Below, one piece after another: positions 8,076-17,155 of a stretch of 64,000 nucleotides of DNA. Positions within the stretch are counted from its first letter, which is position 1. Each line of letters starts with the position of its first letter. The notes beneath the pieces are model-generated. The model worked only from the letters and a program-made list of their open reading frames with translations, ran no database searches and had not been told where the DNA came from. The stretch covers positions 1-64,000 of the forward strand of contig JBCBOS010000009.1 of the NCBI GenBank assembly GCA_039821145.1, read 5' to 3'. This stretch comes from JBCCSZ01 sp039821145 (GTDB lineage: Bacteria; Bacteroidota; Bacteroidia; Chitinophagales; Saprospiraceae). The translations under genes were made by a program, and so were the position numbers.

Positions 8076-8879
8076 ATGATCTGTAGACACTTTTTCTCAT
8101 CAGCCATCTCGAAAGCTCCGCTTTTCTCCCTCTTGTCCATCGCATTGCTGTTGGGACTGAGCAGTTGCAAAGGCGGCAAAAAGGCCCGAACCGTAGAATT
8201 GAAGGAAAAGCCAGCCCGCTACGTGATGAAGCGCATGGAGCAAAATGCCTTGGATGTGGAGTGGTTGAGCGGCAAAGGGACCATCTTCTACCGGGATCAG
8301 GAACAGTCTGTTCGCGGCCGATTCAACATTCGCCTGCGAAAGGACAGCGTCATTTGGATGAATGTCAAAAAATACAGCATCGAAGGGGCGCGCATGCTCA
8401 TCACAAAAGACTCTGTCTTTGCCATCGACCGATTGGGCAAGGCCTATTTTGCCAAAGACTTTGACTTCGTTCGGCGACAGTACAATCTGCCCGCCGACTT
8501 TGAGTCCCTGCAGGCCATGTTGTTGGGCAATCCCGTCTTCATGCCCCAGACCAAGTACATCGCCTCTGTGGACAAAAATGACTACCGCCTCTCAGGGGAC
8601 GATCAGAACTTGCAGCAGGCCTATTGGATTGATGGCTTGTTCTTTCAGTTGCGCAAGATTTATTTTGCCGAACCATCCGAAAACCGCCAGGCCGTCATCG
8701 AACAGAAAGATTTTCAGCCCATCGGCGAGAAGCGCAATTTTTCGTATCTTCGTACACTCAAGCTGAAAAGCCCCGACACAGGTGAATTGTCCATCGAAAT
8801 GAATTTTTCGAAAGTAGAGATCAACACCCCTAAGAGCATTCGATTTGAAATTCCTTCACACTATACACGACTGGACTGA
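8076..8879 (+). CDS. DUF4292 lipoprotein
   Basis: 267 aa from the ATG at 8076. A lipoprotein signal ends in LLLGLSSC (Cys near residue 30), so it should be anchored in a membrane on the periplasmic side. The mature part (LDVEWLSGKGTIFYRD..., RFNIRLRKDSVIWMNVKKYSIEGARMLITKDSVF) is the DUF4292 fold, which resembles LolA/LolB-type lipoprotein or lipid carriers. The next gene, an EnvC-like protein, starts 35 bp before this one ends, an arrangement I know from other Bacteroidota, so the pair is probably one operon. A role in outer-membrane lipoprotein handling or cell-wall remodelling is inference. Confidence 0.85.
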   Translation: MICRHFFSSAISKAPLFSLLSIALLLGLSSCKGGKKARTVELKEKPARYVMKRMEQNALDVEWLSGKGTIFYRDQEQSVRGRFNIRLRKDSVIWMNVKKYSIEGARMLITKDSVFAIDRLGKAYFAKDFDFVRRQYNLPADFESLQAMLLGNPVFMPQTKYIASVDKNDYRLSGDDQNLQQAYWIDGLFFQLRKIYFAEPSENRQAVIEQKDFQPIGEKRNFSYLRTLKLKSPDTGELSIEMNFSKVEINTPKSIRFEIPSHYTRLD

Positions 8880-10116
8880 CAGGCAATTCCGACGCGGCCC
8901 CTCGCTTTTGCTCGCCATGTTCGTCCTCGCCTTTTGGCTCGCTCCTCCTCAGGCAGCACAGGCCCAAGTGCGCAAAAAGCTGGAATCCAAACGACAGAAA
9001 TTGCTCGAAGACATTCGTCAGACCACCAATTTGCTCAATCAGACGACCCGCAACCGCAGCTCGGCCCTGGATCGCTACCAGGCGCTCGAACGCCAGATAG
9101 AAGCTCGCGAAGAATTGGTCCTCACCCTGAAAGAAGAACTCGTACAGACCGACCTGAGCATCCAACGCAATACAGCCGTTGTGGATGCCCTGGGACAAGA
9201 TGTGGCCCGTCTCGAACAGGAATACGGCCGCATGGCCCGACAGGCATTGCGACAGAAGATGAGCAGCACCAAATTGTTGTTCTTGTTTTCTTCCCAAAAT
9301 GTCAATCAGCTGTTTCGGCGTTGGCAATACTTGCGGCAATACGAACGGCAGCGCCAGCGCCAGGCCCGAATGGTCATTGATACCCGGCAAAGTCTACTGG
9401 AAAAAATCACTCTCCTGGAAGATCGAAAGGCTGAAAAGGAACACCTCATCGAAACAGAGGCCGAACACCAGCTGATACTGGCCGAGGAGCGCGATGCCAA
9501 GGCCCAACTGCTCAAAAGCCTCCAAGCAGATGAAGATCGACTCAAAGATGAGCTGAGCCGCCAGCGATTGGCCCACGAACGCCTCAATCAGGCCATCGAA
9601 AAGGTCATCAAAAATGAGATCATTGCCATGCGCAAACGCGCCCGCACTCCCAAGGGCATCAACAAATCTCCTGGTCGCAGCAGCCGAAATGAGAAACTGA
9701 CCGGTAGTTTTGGCAGCAATCGGGGGCGCCTGCCCTGGCCCGTGAATGGGGGAGTGGTCAGCCGTCGCTTTGGCCAACAAAGCCATCCAACCCTCCGCAA
9801 GATTGAAATTGCCAACAACGGCATCGACATTCGCACTGATCAGCGGGCCAAAGTACAGGCAGTTTTTGAGGGCAGAGTGGTGGGGACGCAGTACGTACCC
9901 GGTTATCAGAACATGCTCATCGTCAAACATGGCGAATACTACACGGTATACTCCAATTTGGAGCAAGTTTATGTGAAAAAAGACCAATGGGTCAAGGCCC
10001 GCCAGGCAGTGGGCAGATTGGCTGTCGACCCCAAATCCAACAAGTCAGAAGTACATTTCGAGCTGTGGCGGGACAAAAAACGACTCAACCCCATCCATTG
10101 GCTGGCCCGTCGTTGA
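8845..10116 (+). CDS. EnvC-like LytM-domain protein (murein hydrolase activator)
   Basis: 423 aa: an N-terminal export signal (LLLAMFVLAFWLAPPQAAQAQ), about 230 residues of coiled coil (two long helices), a basic linker, and a C-terminal LytM/M23 domain from about residue 290 (LPWPVNGGVVSRRFGQQSHP...). The domain lacks the first zinc ligand: the usual HxGxD reads NNGIDI, and the final HxH reads EVH in SEVHFELW. This matches EnvC-type proteins, which do not cut peptidoglycan but switch on amidases during septum splitting. It overlaps the DUF4292 lipoprotein gene by 35 bp. Confidence 0.9.
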   Translation: MKFLHTIHDWTDRQFRRGPSLLLAMFVLAFWLAPPQAAQAQVRKKLESKRQKLLEDIRQTTNLLNQTTRNRSSALDRYQALERQIEAREELVLTLKEELVQTDLSIQRNTAVVDALGQDVARLEQEYGRMARQALRQKMSSTKLLFLFSSQNVNQLFRRWQYLRQYERQRQRQARMVIDTRQSLLEKITLLEDRKAEKEHLIETEAEHQLILAEERDAKAQLLKSLQADEDRLKDELSRQRLAHERLNQAIEKVIKNEIIAMRKRARTPKGINKSPGRSSRNEKLTGSFGSNRGRLPWPVNGGVVSRRFGQQSHPTLRKIEIANNGIDIRTDQRAKVQAVFEGRVVGTQYVPGYQNMLIVKHGEYYTVYSNLEQVYVKKDQWVKARQAVGRLAVDPKSNKSEVHFELWRDKKRLNPIHWLARR

Positions 10117-10262
10117 AAATCGCTTGCCCAATTGTGGAACTTTAGCAGAAGTCCAACAGTTTAACTAGCGGGCCGCAGCAATTGTATCTGTACGGCCAAT
10201 CATGACATGGGTCGTTTTCTCAATATTGTAGACGACTCAATTTCCAACAAGCAATTTTTTTT

Positions 10263-11477
10263 ATGGCAAACGAATGGAATCTAGGCGAAAAGACCAGACA
10301 AGGCTTGAAGCCCAAGCAAGAAAAGGCAATTCTGGTAGGCCTGGTACATCAGCACCAAAACGAAGAACAGGTGCAGGAGTATCTGGATGAGCTGGAATTC
10401 CTGGCCCTCACTGCAGGAGCCGTTACCCAAAAGCGATACGTCCAAAAATTGTCGCATCCCGATCGGCGTACCTTTGTCGGCTCGGGGAAGATACAGGAGA
10501 TTCGCGATTACATCGAAGAACACGAAGAAATTGGCCTGGTCATCTTCGACGATGACCTGAGTGGCAAACAAGTCAACATCATCGAGGAATTGCTCAAAGT
10601 CAAGATCGTAGACCGAAGCAGCCTCATCTTGGACATCTTTGCCAGCCGGGCCCAAACCGCGCAGGCCAAAACCCAGGTAGAATTGGCCCAAATGCAATAC
10701 CTACTTCCCCGACTGAGAGGCCTCTGGACGCACTTGGAGCGCCAAAGAGGGGGCATCGGGATGAGAGGTCCGGGGGAAAAGGAAATCGAGACGGATCGCC
10801 GGATTGTGCGAGACAAAATCAGCCTGCTGCGCAAAAAATTATTGAAAATCGAACAGCAAAACCACACCCGACGCAAAAACAGGGGCGAATTGATCCGAAT
10901 TGCCTTCGTGGGCTACACCAACGTCGGCAAATCCACCCTGATGAACGTACTGAGCAAGTCCGAGGTCTTTGCCGAAAACAAACTCTTTGCAACATTGGAT
11001 ACCACTGTGCGTAAGGTAGTATTTGATACAATGCCCTTCTTGCTATCGGATACCGTCGGGTTCATTCGCAAGTTGCCGACACATTTGATCGAGAGTTTCA
11101 AATCCACTTTGGACGAAGTGCGGGAGAGCGATTTTCTGGTACACGTGGTCGATTTGGCGCATCCTCAGTTCGAGGACCACGTCAATACAGTGATGAAGAC
11201 GCTCAAAGATTTGGATGCACACAACAAACCCACACTAATGGTGTTTAACAAGATAGACTTGTATCGCAAGCGATACTTTGACGACTACCTAGACACCGAT
11301 ACCAAGGAGGAAATCTTCCGAGACCTGAAGGAGCGACTTCGCCAGCAATATGAGTGCGACAACATCTTCATCTCCGCTCTGTCTCGGGAAAACATCGACC
11401 AACTGAGAGAACGATTGAGCGAAAAAGTAAAAGAATTGTACACGGTCAGGTACCCTTATCAGGTAAAACATTGGTAA
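10263..11477 (+). CDS. hflX: Ribosome-associated GTPase HflX
   Basis: 404 aa. The N-terminal domain (LVGLVHQ...LEFLALTAGA...FVGSGKIQEI...VIFDDDLSGKQ) and the glycine-rich GGIGMRGPGE segment (163-172) are diagnostic of HflX. The G domain carries G1 GYTNVGKST (217-225), G3 DTVGF (263-267) and G4 NKID (329-332). HflX binds the 50S subunit and in several bacteria splits stalled ribosomes under stress. Complete, with no neighbour in obvious operon; 86 bp separate it from the aminopeptidase gene. Confidence 0.96.
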   Translation: MANEWNLGEKTRQGLKPKQEKAILVGLVHQHQNEEQVQEYLDELEFLALTAGAVTQKRYVQKLSHPDRRTFVGSGKIQEIRDYIEEHEEIGLVIFDDDLSGKQVNIIEELLKVKIVDRSSLILDIFASRAQTAQAKTQVELAQMQYLLPRLRGLWTHLERQRGGIGMRGPGEKEIETDRRIVRDKISLLRKKLLKIEQQNHTRRKNRGELIRIAFVGYTNVGKSTLMNVLSKSEVFAENKLFATLDTTVRKVVFDTMPFLLSDTVGFIRKLPTHLIESFKSTLDEVRESDFLVHVVDLAHPQFEDHVNTVMKTLKDLDAHNKPTLMVFNKIDLYRKRYFDDYLDTDTKEEIFRDLKERLRQQYECDNIFISALSRENIDQLRERLSEKVKELYTVRYPYQVKHW

Positions 11478-11563
11478 AAGTGTAATAAATCACTGGAAAT
11501 TGTCGCTGAATGTTTTAACTTGCTAGTTACTTAGCCAAAAACCAGCGCACAAAAAACCATAGC

Positions 11564-12697
11564 ATGAACAGCATCCTGGAAAAATATGCGAAACTGCTTG
11601 TCCACTACTGCCTCGAAATTCAGGATGGGGACCGTGTCTATGTAAAATCCACCACTCTTGCCGAACCACTGATCCGCGAAGTTTACCGCCACGCCCTTCG
11701 GGCTGGAGCCAAGCAAGTGGAAGTCGATCTGGACTTTCGCGAAAAGGAACGCATCTACTATCAGGAGGCGGGCCAAACACAGTTGGCACAAATTCCTTCT
11801 TTGTACAAGCTGGCCATGGAAAGCTACGATGCCTACCTCTATGTGCGGGCACCGTTCAACCTGCGCGAAGGCCAATCCATTGACTCGACCAAGGTCAAGG
11901 AGCACAAAAAAGTCATGAAGCCTTTGTCCGAGCTGTACTTTTCCCGGACCGCCACGCGCGACCTCAAAAGAAACCTGTGTCAGTACCCGACCCAAGCAGC
12001 TGCCCAAAATGCGGGCATGTCTTTGGAAGAGTACGAACACTTTGTATACAATGCCTGCAAGTTGTACACCGATGATCCGACCCAGGCATGGCTCGATGTG
12101 CGCCAGTCCCAACAGCAAATTGTCGACCTGCTCAACAATCGCGAAAGCATCCGCTACGTTGGAAATGGCACCGACATTCGCTTTTCTACAAAGGGGCGTA
12201 CCTGGATCAATTCGGATGGACAAACCAATATGCCCTCCGGAGAGGTCTACACCTCGCCCGTGGAGGATTCGGTCAATGGCGTCATTCGCTTCAGTTTTCC
12301 CGCCGTCTACATGGGGCACGAGGTGGAAGATGTTCGACTCTGGGTCAAGGATGGATGGATCGAGAAGTGGGAGGCCCGCCGCGGCATGGATTTTCTCAAC
12401 GAAATCTTCAAGCTCGACGGGGCACGTCGATTTGGAGAGGCAGCCATCGGAACCAATTACAGCATCAACCGTTTTACACGCAACATATTGTTCGATGAAA
12501 AGATTGGAGGAACGGTACACATGGCCATCGGCCAGTCCTACCTCCAGACAGGGGGCAAAAATCAATCATCGGTTCACTGGGATATGATTGCCAATATGAT
12601 GGATGGAGGGATGATCTTTGCAGACGACGAAAAGATATATGAAAGCGGGCGGTTTTTGTTCGTTGAAAGCCCAGCATTGGCTTCCAAAACCACCTGA
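11564..12697 (+). CDS. M29-family aminopeptidase
   Basis: 377 aa metalloaminopeptidase of the thermophilic-aminopeptidase (AmpS/PepS/AmpT) family, cytoplasmic, removing N-terminal residues from peptides. The metal ligands expected for the family are all present: Glu227 in SGEVYTSP, Glu292 in FGEAAIGTN, His319 in GTVHMAIG, Tyr326, His338 and Asp340 in SVHWDMI. No signal peptide. Located between hflX and an unrelated gene; probably transcribed from its own or the hflX promoter. Confidence 0.93.
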   Translation: MNSILEKYAKLLVHYCLEIQDGDRVYVKSTTLAEPLIREVYRHALRAGAKQVEVDLDFREKERIYYQEAGQTQLAQIPSLYKLAMESYDAYLYVRAPFNLREGQSIDSTKVKEHKKVMKPLSELYFSRTATRDLKRNLCQYPTQAAAQNAGMSLEEYEHFVYNACKLYTDDPTQAWLDVRQSQQQIVDLLNNRESIRYVGNGTDIRFSTKGRTWINSDGQTNMPSGEVYTSPVEDSVNGVIRFSFPAVYMGHEVEDVRLWVKDGWIEKWEARRGMDFLNEIFKLDGARRFGEAAIGTNYSINRFTRNILFDEKIGGTVHMAIGQSYLQTGGKNQSSVHWDMIANMMDGGMIFADDEKIYESGRFLFVESPALASKTT

Positions 12698-12746
12698 AAG
12701 CGGGGATATTGGTGGTAAAAGCCTTACTTTTATAAGTTAGGCTCCT

Positions 12747-12754
12747 TATCTTTG
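12747..12754 (+). promoter_or_regulatory. Putative -7 box (TATCTTTG) upstream of the 12842 gene
   Basis: Exact TAnnTTTG match 87 nt before the GTG start. A clear -33 TTG at the right spacing is not visible, so support is moderate. Confidence 0.4.
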
Positions 12755-12841
12755 TAGCATAAAATATACTACAGAAACCTAATATCTTACTTTCACAATT
12801 TAAAACAGGACTAATTTTTTCACCTTATACTTTACAACATC

Positions 12842-13573
12842 GTGGATAACATTGCATTCCTAGAACTCAAGTACGGCAATATTTATGGTGGATACCCCAA
12901 TTACTACGCCATCAGTGAGATTGCCTGGCTTGTATTTGAACCCCAAACAAACAAGATTTTTCTTGAAAGCATGACCAACACTCTCGATGTAGACATCGTC
13001 AATGTCTACTCCAGAGTCGATGAATTGGGAAACACAGTTGAAAAGGTCCGCGAAGTGATGAACATGCGAACGAGAAGAACCAGACCCTATGACGAAAATT
13101 TTCAGCTAGGGGAAAACGATTTAGATCGCGCCTTCAGAACGCTCCGCCCGACCCGGAACAACGTGAAAAGATTTTTGATGAACCGATGTCTGCGCAAGTA
13201 CAGAACCCGTACCGTCGTCACTTTCGATGGCCGCCGGGATGTCTTCCTCTGCCAAAAAGCAGGTATCAACTTCGACAGATTCAACATCGTCGATCTACAA
13301 AAGGACATTACCAAAGAGACCAATTACCTCTTTTCCATGAATAAGCTGGCCAAGGTGATCAACTTCAGTTGTAGCACCCACCTGCGGTCCAACAACCTGG
13401 AGTACTGGCTGCACCCAATTGCAGCACGCCAGGTCGTTCCCAAGTCAGCCGCTTATGATGCCGCTCGCCTGCTGATGGTCCATCAGGAGTACCGCGAAAG
13501 CCATGATGATTTTCTGATGAAAGCGGCCCTGCTGCTCAACAAAATCGAAATGGCCAAAAAGGTATCTGGCTAA
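12842..13573 (+). CDS. Hypothetical protein, possibly a degenerate DEDD exonuclease fold
   Basis: 243 aa from a GTG start. The order of motifs recalls RNase-H-like DEDD exonucleases: a first strand (IAFLELKYGN) where active enzymes have D-x-E, ISEIAWLVF, then VVTFDGRRDVFL and FDRFNIVDLQKDI. The first acidic pair is replaced by LEL, so catalysis is doubtful. The rest is basic and arginine-rich (MNMRTRRTRPY; MNRCLRKYRTRTVV), suggesting nucleic-acid binding. The exonuclease relation is inference from pattern only; I do not recognise a named family. Followed by a strong terminator shared with glyS. Confidence 0.7.
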   Translation: MDNIAFLELKYGNIYGGYPNYYAISEIAWLVFEPQTNKIFLESMTNTLDVDIVNVYSRVDELGNTVEKVREVMNMRTRRTRPYDENFQLGENDLDRAFRTLRPTRNNVKRFLMNRCLRKYRTRTVVTFDGRRDVFLCQKAGINFDRFNIVDLQKDITKETNYLFSMNKLAKVINFSCSTHLRSNNLEYWLHPIAARQVVPKSAAYDAARLLMVHQEYRESHDDFLMKAALLLNKIEMAKKVSG

Positions 13574-13606
13574 CAGGACAAGACAGTTTGTGAACTACTT
13601 TTACAA

Positions 13607-13646
13607 CAAAACGCCTGCTTCTGGTGCATCCAGAGCAGGCGTTTTG
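13607..13646. terminator. Bidirectional terminator between the 12842 gene and glyS
   Basis: CAAAACGCCTGCT (13607-13619) is the exact reverse complement of 13634-13646, with a 14-nt loop. Each strand ends in TTTTG. It lies between two converging genes. Confidence 0.85.
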
Positions 13647-13676
13647 CCTATGGGGACCTTTGAGTTGTCCTCCCTA

Positions 13677-15233
13677 CTAGATCAGTTGCTTGAGCATCTC
13701 CGCCATGTCTACCCGCTGCGAAATGATGCCCGCCAGCTGGTCGATGGGAATGCGATCCTGCTGTAGGCTGTCGCGCTCGCGCAAGGTGACCGTATTGTCC
13801 TCCAAGGTCGTAAAGTCAACCGTCACGCAGAAAGGTGTACCGATGGCATCCTGGCGGCGGTACAGCTTGCCGATGGAACCCGTGTCATCGTATTGGGTCT
13901 CAAAGGACAGGCGCAATTCTGCAAAGATGGACTGTGCCTTTTCCACGATGGCTGGCTCGTTGCGTTTGAGCGGCAAAACAGCACACTTGATGGGGGCCAG
14001 GGCCGGAGGCAACTTGAGGACATCGCGCGTTTTGTTGGGATCGTCCTGGCCGGGAACCACTTCGTTGACCAGGGCATGGCTCATCAGGGCCAAGAACATG
14101 CGATCGCAACCAATGGATGTCTCCACCACATAGGGAATGTAATTCTCCTTCAGCTCTGGATCGAAGTATTGTATTTTTCTGCCAGACAACTCCTGGTGGC
14201 TGCGCAAATCAAAATCGGTCCGCGAGTGAATGCCCTCCAATTCTTTGAACCCAAACGGAAACTCAAATTGAATGTCCACAGCTGCATCTGCATAATGGGC
14301 CAGATTGTCGTGGTCGTGGTAGCGCAGCTTTGCTTCGGGCGTGCCCAAGGAGCGGTGCCACTTGAGGCGGTGTGCCTTCCAGTAGTCGTACCACTCTTTC
14401 TGGCTGCCGGGGCGCACAAAAAACTGCATCTCCATCTGCTCAAATTCTCGCATGCGGAAGATGAACTGTCTGGCGACGATCTCGTTGCGGAAGGCCTTGC
14501 CGACCTGCGCAATGCCAAATGGCAGTTTCTGACGAGTGGTTTTCTGAACGTTGAGGAAGTTGACAAAGATGCCCTGGGCCGTTTCGGGACGCAGGTACAG
14601 CTTGTCTTCTTCTCCGGCGATGTTGCCCAATTGAGTGGAAAACATCAAATTGAACTGGCGGACGTCGGTCCAGTTGCGCGACCCACTTTCCGGGCAGGCA
14701 ATGGCCAATTCTTCGATCAGATTTTTGAGGCCCGCCATGTCGTTGTTGGTCATGGCCGTGGCCAGCTTTTCGGCGATGGCCGCCTTCTTTTCTTCGTTTT
14801 GAACAACCCTTGGATTGGTCTTTCGAAACATGACTTCGTCAAAAGAGTCGCCAAAGCGCTTGGCAGCCTTGCTGACTTCCTTGTTGATCTTGCCCTCGAT
14901 TTTGGCCATGTAATCTTCGACCAGTACATCGGCCCGGTAGCGTTTTTTGCTGTCCTTGTTGTCGACGAGCGGATCGTTGAAGGCATCGACGTGGCCGGAA
15001 GCCTTCCAGGTCTTGGGGTGCATGAAGATGGCCGCATCCAGACCCACGATGTTGTCGTGCATCTGAACCATGGCCTTCCACCAATATTTCTTGATGTTGT
15101 TTTTGAGTTCCACCCCATAAGGGCCATAGTCGTACACGGCACTCAGGCCATCGTAGACATCGCTGGATTGGAAGATGAAACCATTTTCTTTGCAATGGGA
15201 AACCAGGTTTTTGAATGAATCTTCTTGTGCCAT
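13677..15233 (-). CDS. glyS: Glycine--tRNA ligase (class II, alpha2 type)
   Basis: 518 aa. Charges tRNA-Gly; this is the single-chain dimeric GlyRS rather than the two-subunit form. Signatures: VYDYGPYGVELKNNIKKYWW near the N terminus, GHVDAFNDP, the class II motif 2 region (LPFGIAQVGKAFRNEI), FIFRMREFEQMEMQFFV, and motif 3 with VETSIGCDRMFLALM, followed by the anticodon-binding domain (PIKCAVLPLKRNEPAIVEKAQ). Complete; its 3' end meets the shared terminator. It and prfC read in the same direction with an 87-bp gap. Confidence 0.97.
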   Translation of the reverse strand: MAQEDSFKNLVSHCKENGFIFQSSDVYDGLSAVYDYGPYGVELKNNIKKYWWKAMVQMHDNIVGLDAAIFMHPKTWKASGHVDAFNDPLVDNKDSKKRYRADVLVEDYMAKIEGKINKEVSKAAKRFGDSFDEVMFRKTNPRVVQNEEKKAAIAEKLATAMTNNDMAGLKNLIEELAIACPESGSRNWTDVRQFNLMFSTQLGNIAGEEDKLYLRPETAQGIFVNFLNVQKTTRQKLPFGIAQVGKAFRNEIVARQFIFRMREFEQMEMQFFVRPGSQKEWYDYWKAHRLKWHRSLGTPEAKLRYHDHDNLAHYADAAVDIQFEFPFGFKELEGIHSRTDFDLRSHQELSGRKIQYFDPELKENYIPYVVETSIGCDRMFLALMSHALVNEVVPGQDDPNKTRDVLKLPPALAPIKCAVLPLKRNEPAIVEKAQSIFAELRLSFETQYDDTGSIGKLYRRQDAIGTPFCVTVDFTTLEDNTVTLRERDSLQQDRIPIDQLAGIISQRVDMAEMLKQLI

Positions 15234-15320
15234 TGGGTATTGTTTGTTAAGCGTCTTATCAATGTCGATTGGTGATCGAAAGCTATCTATACGCTTGCTT
15301 GCTTGGAATGTTTTGTTGGA

Positions 15321-16901
15321 TCAGAACTCACTGGTGAAATGGAACTGAATGTCTGGGAAATTCTCTTGGGCCATTTTCAACTGCCAGGCAGATTCCGCCA
15401 AAAAGACCAATTGCCCCTCCTTGTCCACCGCCATGTCTCTGTTTCTCTTTTTGCGAAATTCCTTCAGCTTCTCATCATCCTCACAGCTGACCCAGCACGC
15501 TTTGTGCAGATTGACGGGCTCGTATTGGCAGGAAGCACCATATTCGTGTTCCAGTCTGTATTGCAGGACATCGAATTGCAGAGAACCCACCGTGCCCACA
15601 ATTTTCCGTCCGTTTATTTCCTTGGTAAACAATTGGGCCACCCCCTCGTCCATGAGCTGCGTCAAGCCCTTGGCCAGCTGTTTGGCCTTGAGTGGATTGG
15701 CATTGTTGACATAGCGAAACAACTCCGGCGAGAAACTGGGGATTCCCTTGAAGTTGAGAATTTCTCCCTCTGTAACAGAGTCGCCAATCTTGAAGTTCCC
15801 CGAGTCGTACAAACCTACGATGTCGCCCGGGTAGGCCTTTTCCACAATCGACTTTTTGGACGCCATGAAAGCCGTGGGGTTGGAAAACTTCATTTTCCGG
15901 TTTTGGCGAATGTGCAGGTAGTTGGTATTGCGTTCGAAGACGCCAGAGCAGATGCGCAGAAAGGCCAGCCGGTCGCGATGCTTGGGGTCCATGTTGGCGT
16001 GAATTTTAAAGACAAAGCCAGAAAACTTTCCCTCTTCCGGCTCCACCAGTCGCTCCTCCGTCTGCCGAGCCAGCGGGGCCGGGGCAATGTCGATGAAGCA
16101 GTCCAGCAGTTCTTTGACGCCAAAGTTGTTGATGGCGCTGCCAAAAAATACCGGAGACAAATCGCCTCGCAGGTAGGCCTCCTTGTCCATGGGGGGATAC
16201 ACCTCCCGGATCATGGTGGTTTCTTCCCGCAATTCATCCGCCGCCCGCTCTCCGATTTGCTCATCGAGCCGTTCGTCCTCCAAATCTGTGATCTCAATGG
16301 TGTCTTCAGAAGCTTGTTTTCCGTGCGCGCTGAACAGCTTGAGCTTTTGCTCATACAGGCTGTAAACACCTTGGAAAAGCTGTCCCATCCCGATTGGCCA
16401 GCTCAAAGGGGTGACGGTGAGCTTGAGCTTTTGCTCGATTTCGTCCAATAGATCGAAGCCATCCTTCCCTTCGCGGTCCAGCTTGTTGATGAACACGATG
16501 ATGGGGGTCTGGCGCATGCGGCACACCTCGACCAGCTTTTCGGTTTGGGTTTCCACTCCTTTGGCCACATCGATGACCACGATGACGCTGTCCACAGCTG
16601 TGAGGGTCCGAAAGGTATCTTCGGCAAAATCCTGGTGACCAGGGGTGTCGAGGATGTTGATCTTCCGACCGTCGTAGTAGAATGCCATTACAGAAGTGGC
16701 CACAGAGATTCCTCTCTGCCGCTCGATCTCCATAAAGTCGGAGGTGGCACTTCGCTTGATTTTGTTGGATTTGACGGCCCCGGCTACCTGTATGGCTCCT
16801 CCAAAGAGCAGGAGTTTTTCTGTCAAGGTGGTCTTTCCTGCATCCGGGTGGCTTACGATCCCGAAGGTGCGCCGTTTTTCCAATTCTTCCTGAAAACTCA
16901 T
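15321..16901 (-). CDS. prfC: Peptide chain release factor 3
   Basis: 526 aa translational GTPase that recycles RF1/RF2 from the ribosome after termination. G1 SHPDAGKTT (17-25), the RF3-specific KSATSDFMEIERQRGIS-like switch (here RSATSDFMEIERQRGIS), DTPGHQDF, NKLDREG, then the RF3 middle and C-terminal domains (KIHANMDPKHRDR, GTVGSLQFDVLQYRLEHEYG). Distinguished from EF-G by length and by SDFMEIERQRG. A well-formed promoter lies 66 nt upstream. Confidence 0.97.
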   Translation of the reverse strand: MSFQEELEKRRTFGIVSHPDAGKTTLTEKLLLFGGAIQVAGAVKSNKIKRSATSDFMEIERQRGISVATSVMAFYYDGRKINILDTPGHQDFAEDTFRTLTAVDSVIVVIDVAKGVETQTEKLVEVCRMRQTPIIVFINKLDREGKDGFDLLDEIEQKLKLTVTPLSWPIGMGQLFQGVYSLYEQKLKLFSAHGKQASEDTIEITDLEDERLDEQIGERAADELREETTMIREVYPPMDKEAYLRGDLSPVFFGSAINNFGVKELLDCFIDIAPAPLARQTEERLVEPEEGKFSGFVFKIHANMDPKHRDRLAFLRICSGVFERNTNYLHIRQNRKMKFSNPTAFMASKKSIVEKAYPGDIVGLYDSGNFKIGDSVTEGEILNFKGIPSFSPELFRYVNNANPLKAKQLAKGLTQLMDEGVAQLFTKEINGRKIVGTVGSLQFDVLQYRLEHEYGASCQYEPVNLHKACWVSCEDDEKLKEFRKKRNRDMAVDKEGQLVFLAESAWQLKMAQENFPDIQFHFTSEF

Positions 16902-16966
16902 GTGCTAGTTTGGCGTTAAATGACGGGAAATGGTTCGTTGATCCTTCCGTCGACTCATTCAGGCTG

Positions 16967-16997
16967 CAAATGTACGGATAAATGAAGTAGTGGACAA
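16967..16997 (-). promoter_or_regulatory. Bacteroidota-type promoter of prfC
   Basis: On the minus strand TTG (16997-16995), 20 nt, then TACATTTG (16974-16967): an exact match to TTG-N20-TAnnTTTG. Confidence 0.65.
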
Positions 16998-17060
16998 GAA
17001 GGACCTCAGATGGGAAGTGGTTGAGGGTGAATCATTTAAAAACAGACTCTCCGACACTTT

Positions 17061-17094
17061 TTTGTGGAAGTTATCTATAAAATCACTATCTTTG
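17061..17094 (+). promoter_or_regulatory. Bacteroidota-type promoter of the L25 gene
   Basis: TTTG at 17061-17064, 22 nt, then TATCTTTG at 17087-17094. The leader to the ATG is about 60 nt. Divergent from the prfC promoter. Confidence 0.6.
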
Positions 17095-17155
17095 CGTGCC
17101 TTTTTAGATAGATGAAAGGGAAAAAGATCATTCTGACATAAAAATTCAATACATC

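Noticed and set aside
13893..15218. 441-codon plus-strand frame over glyS
   Set aside because: GlyRS motifs on the minus strand leave no doubt; the antisense translation has no motif.
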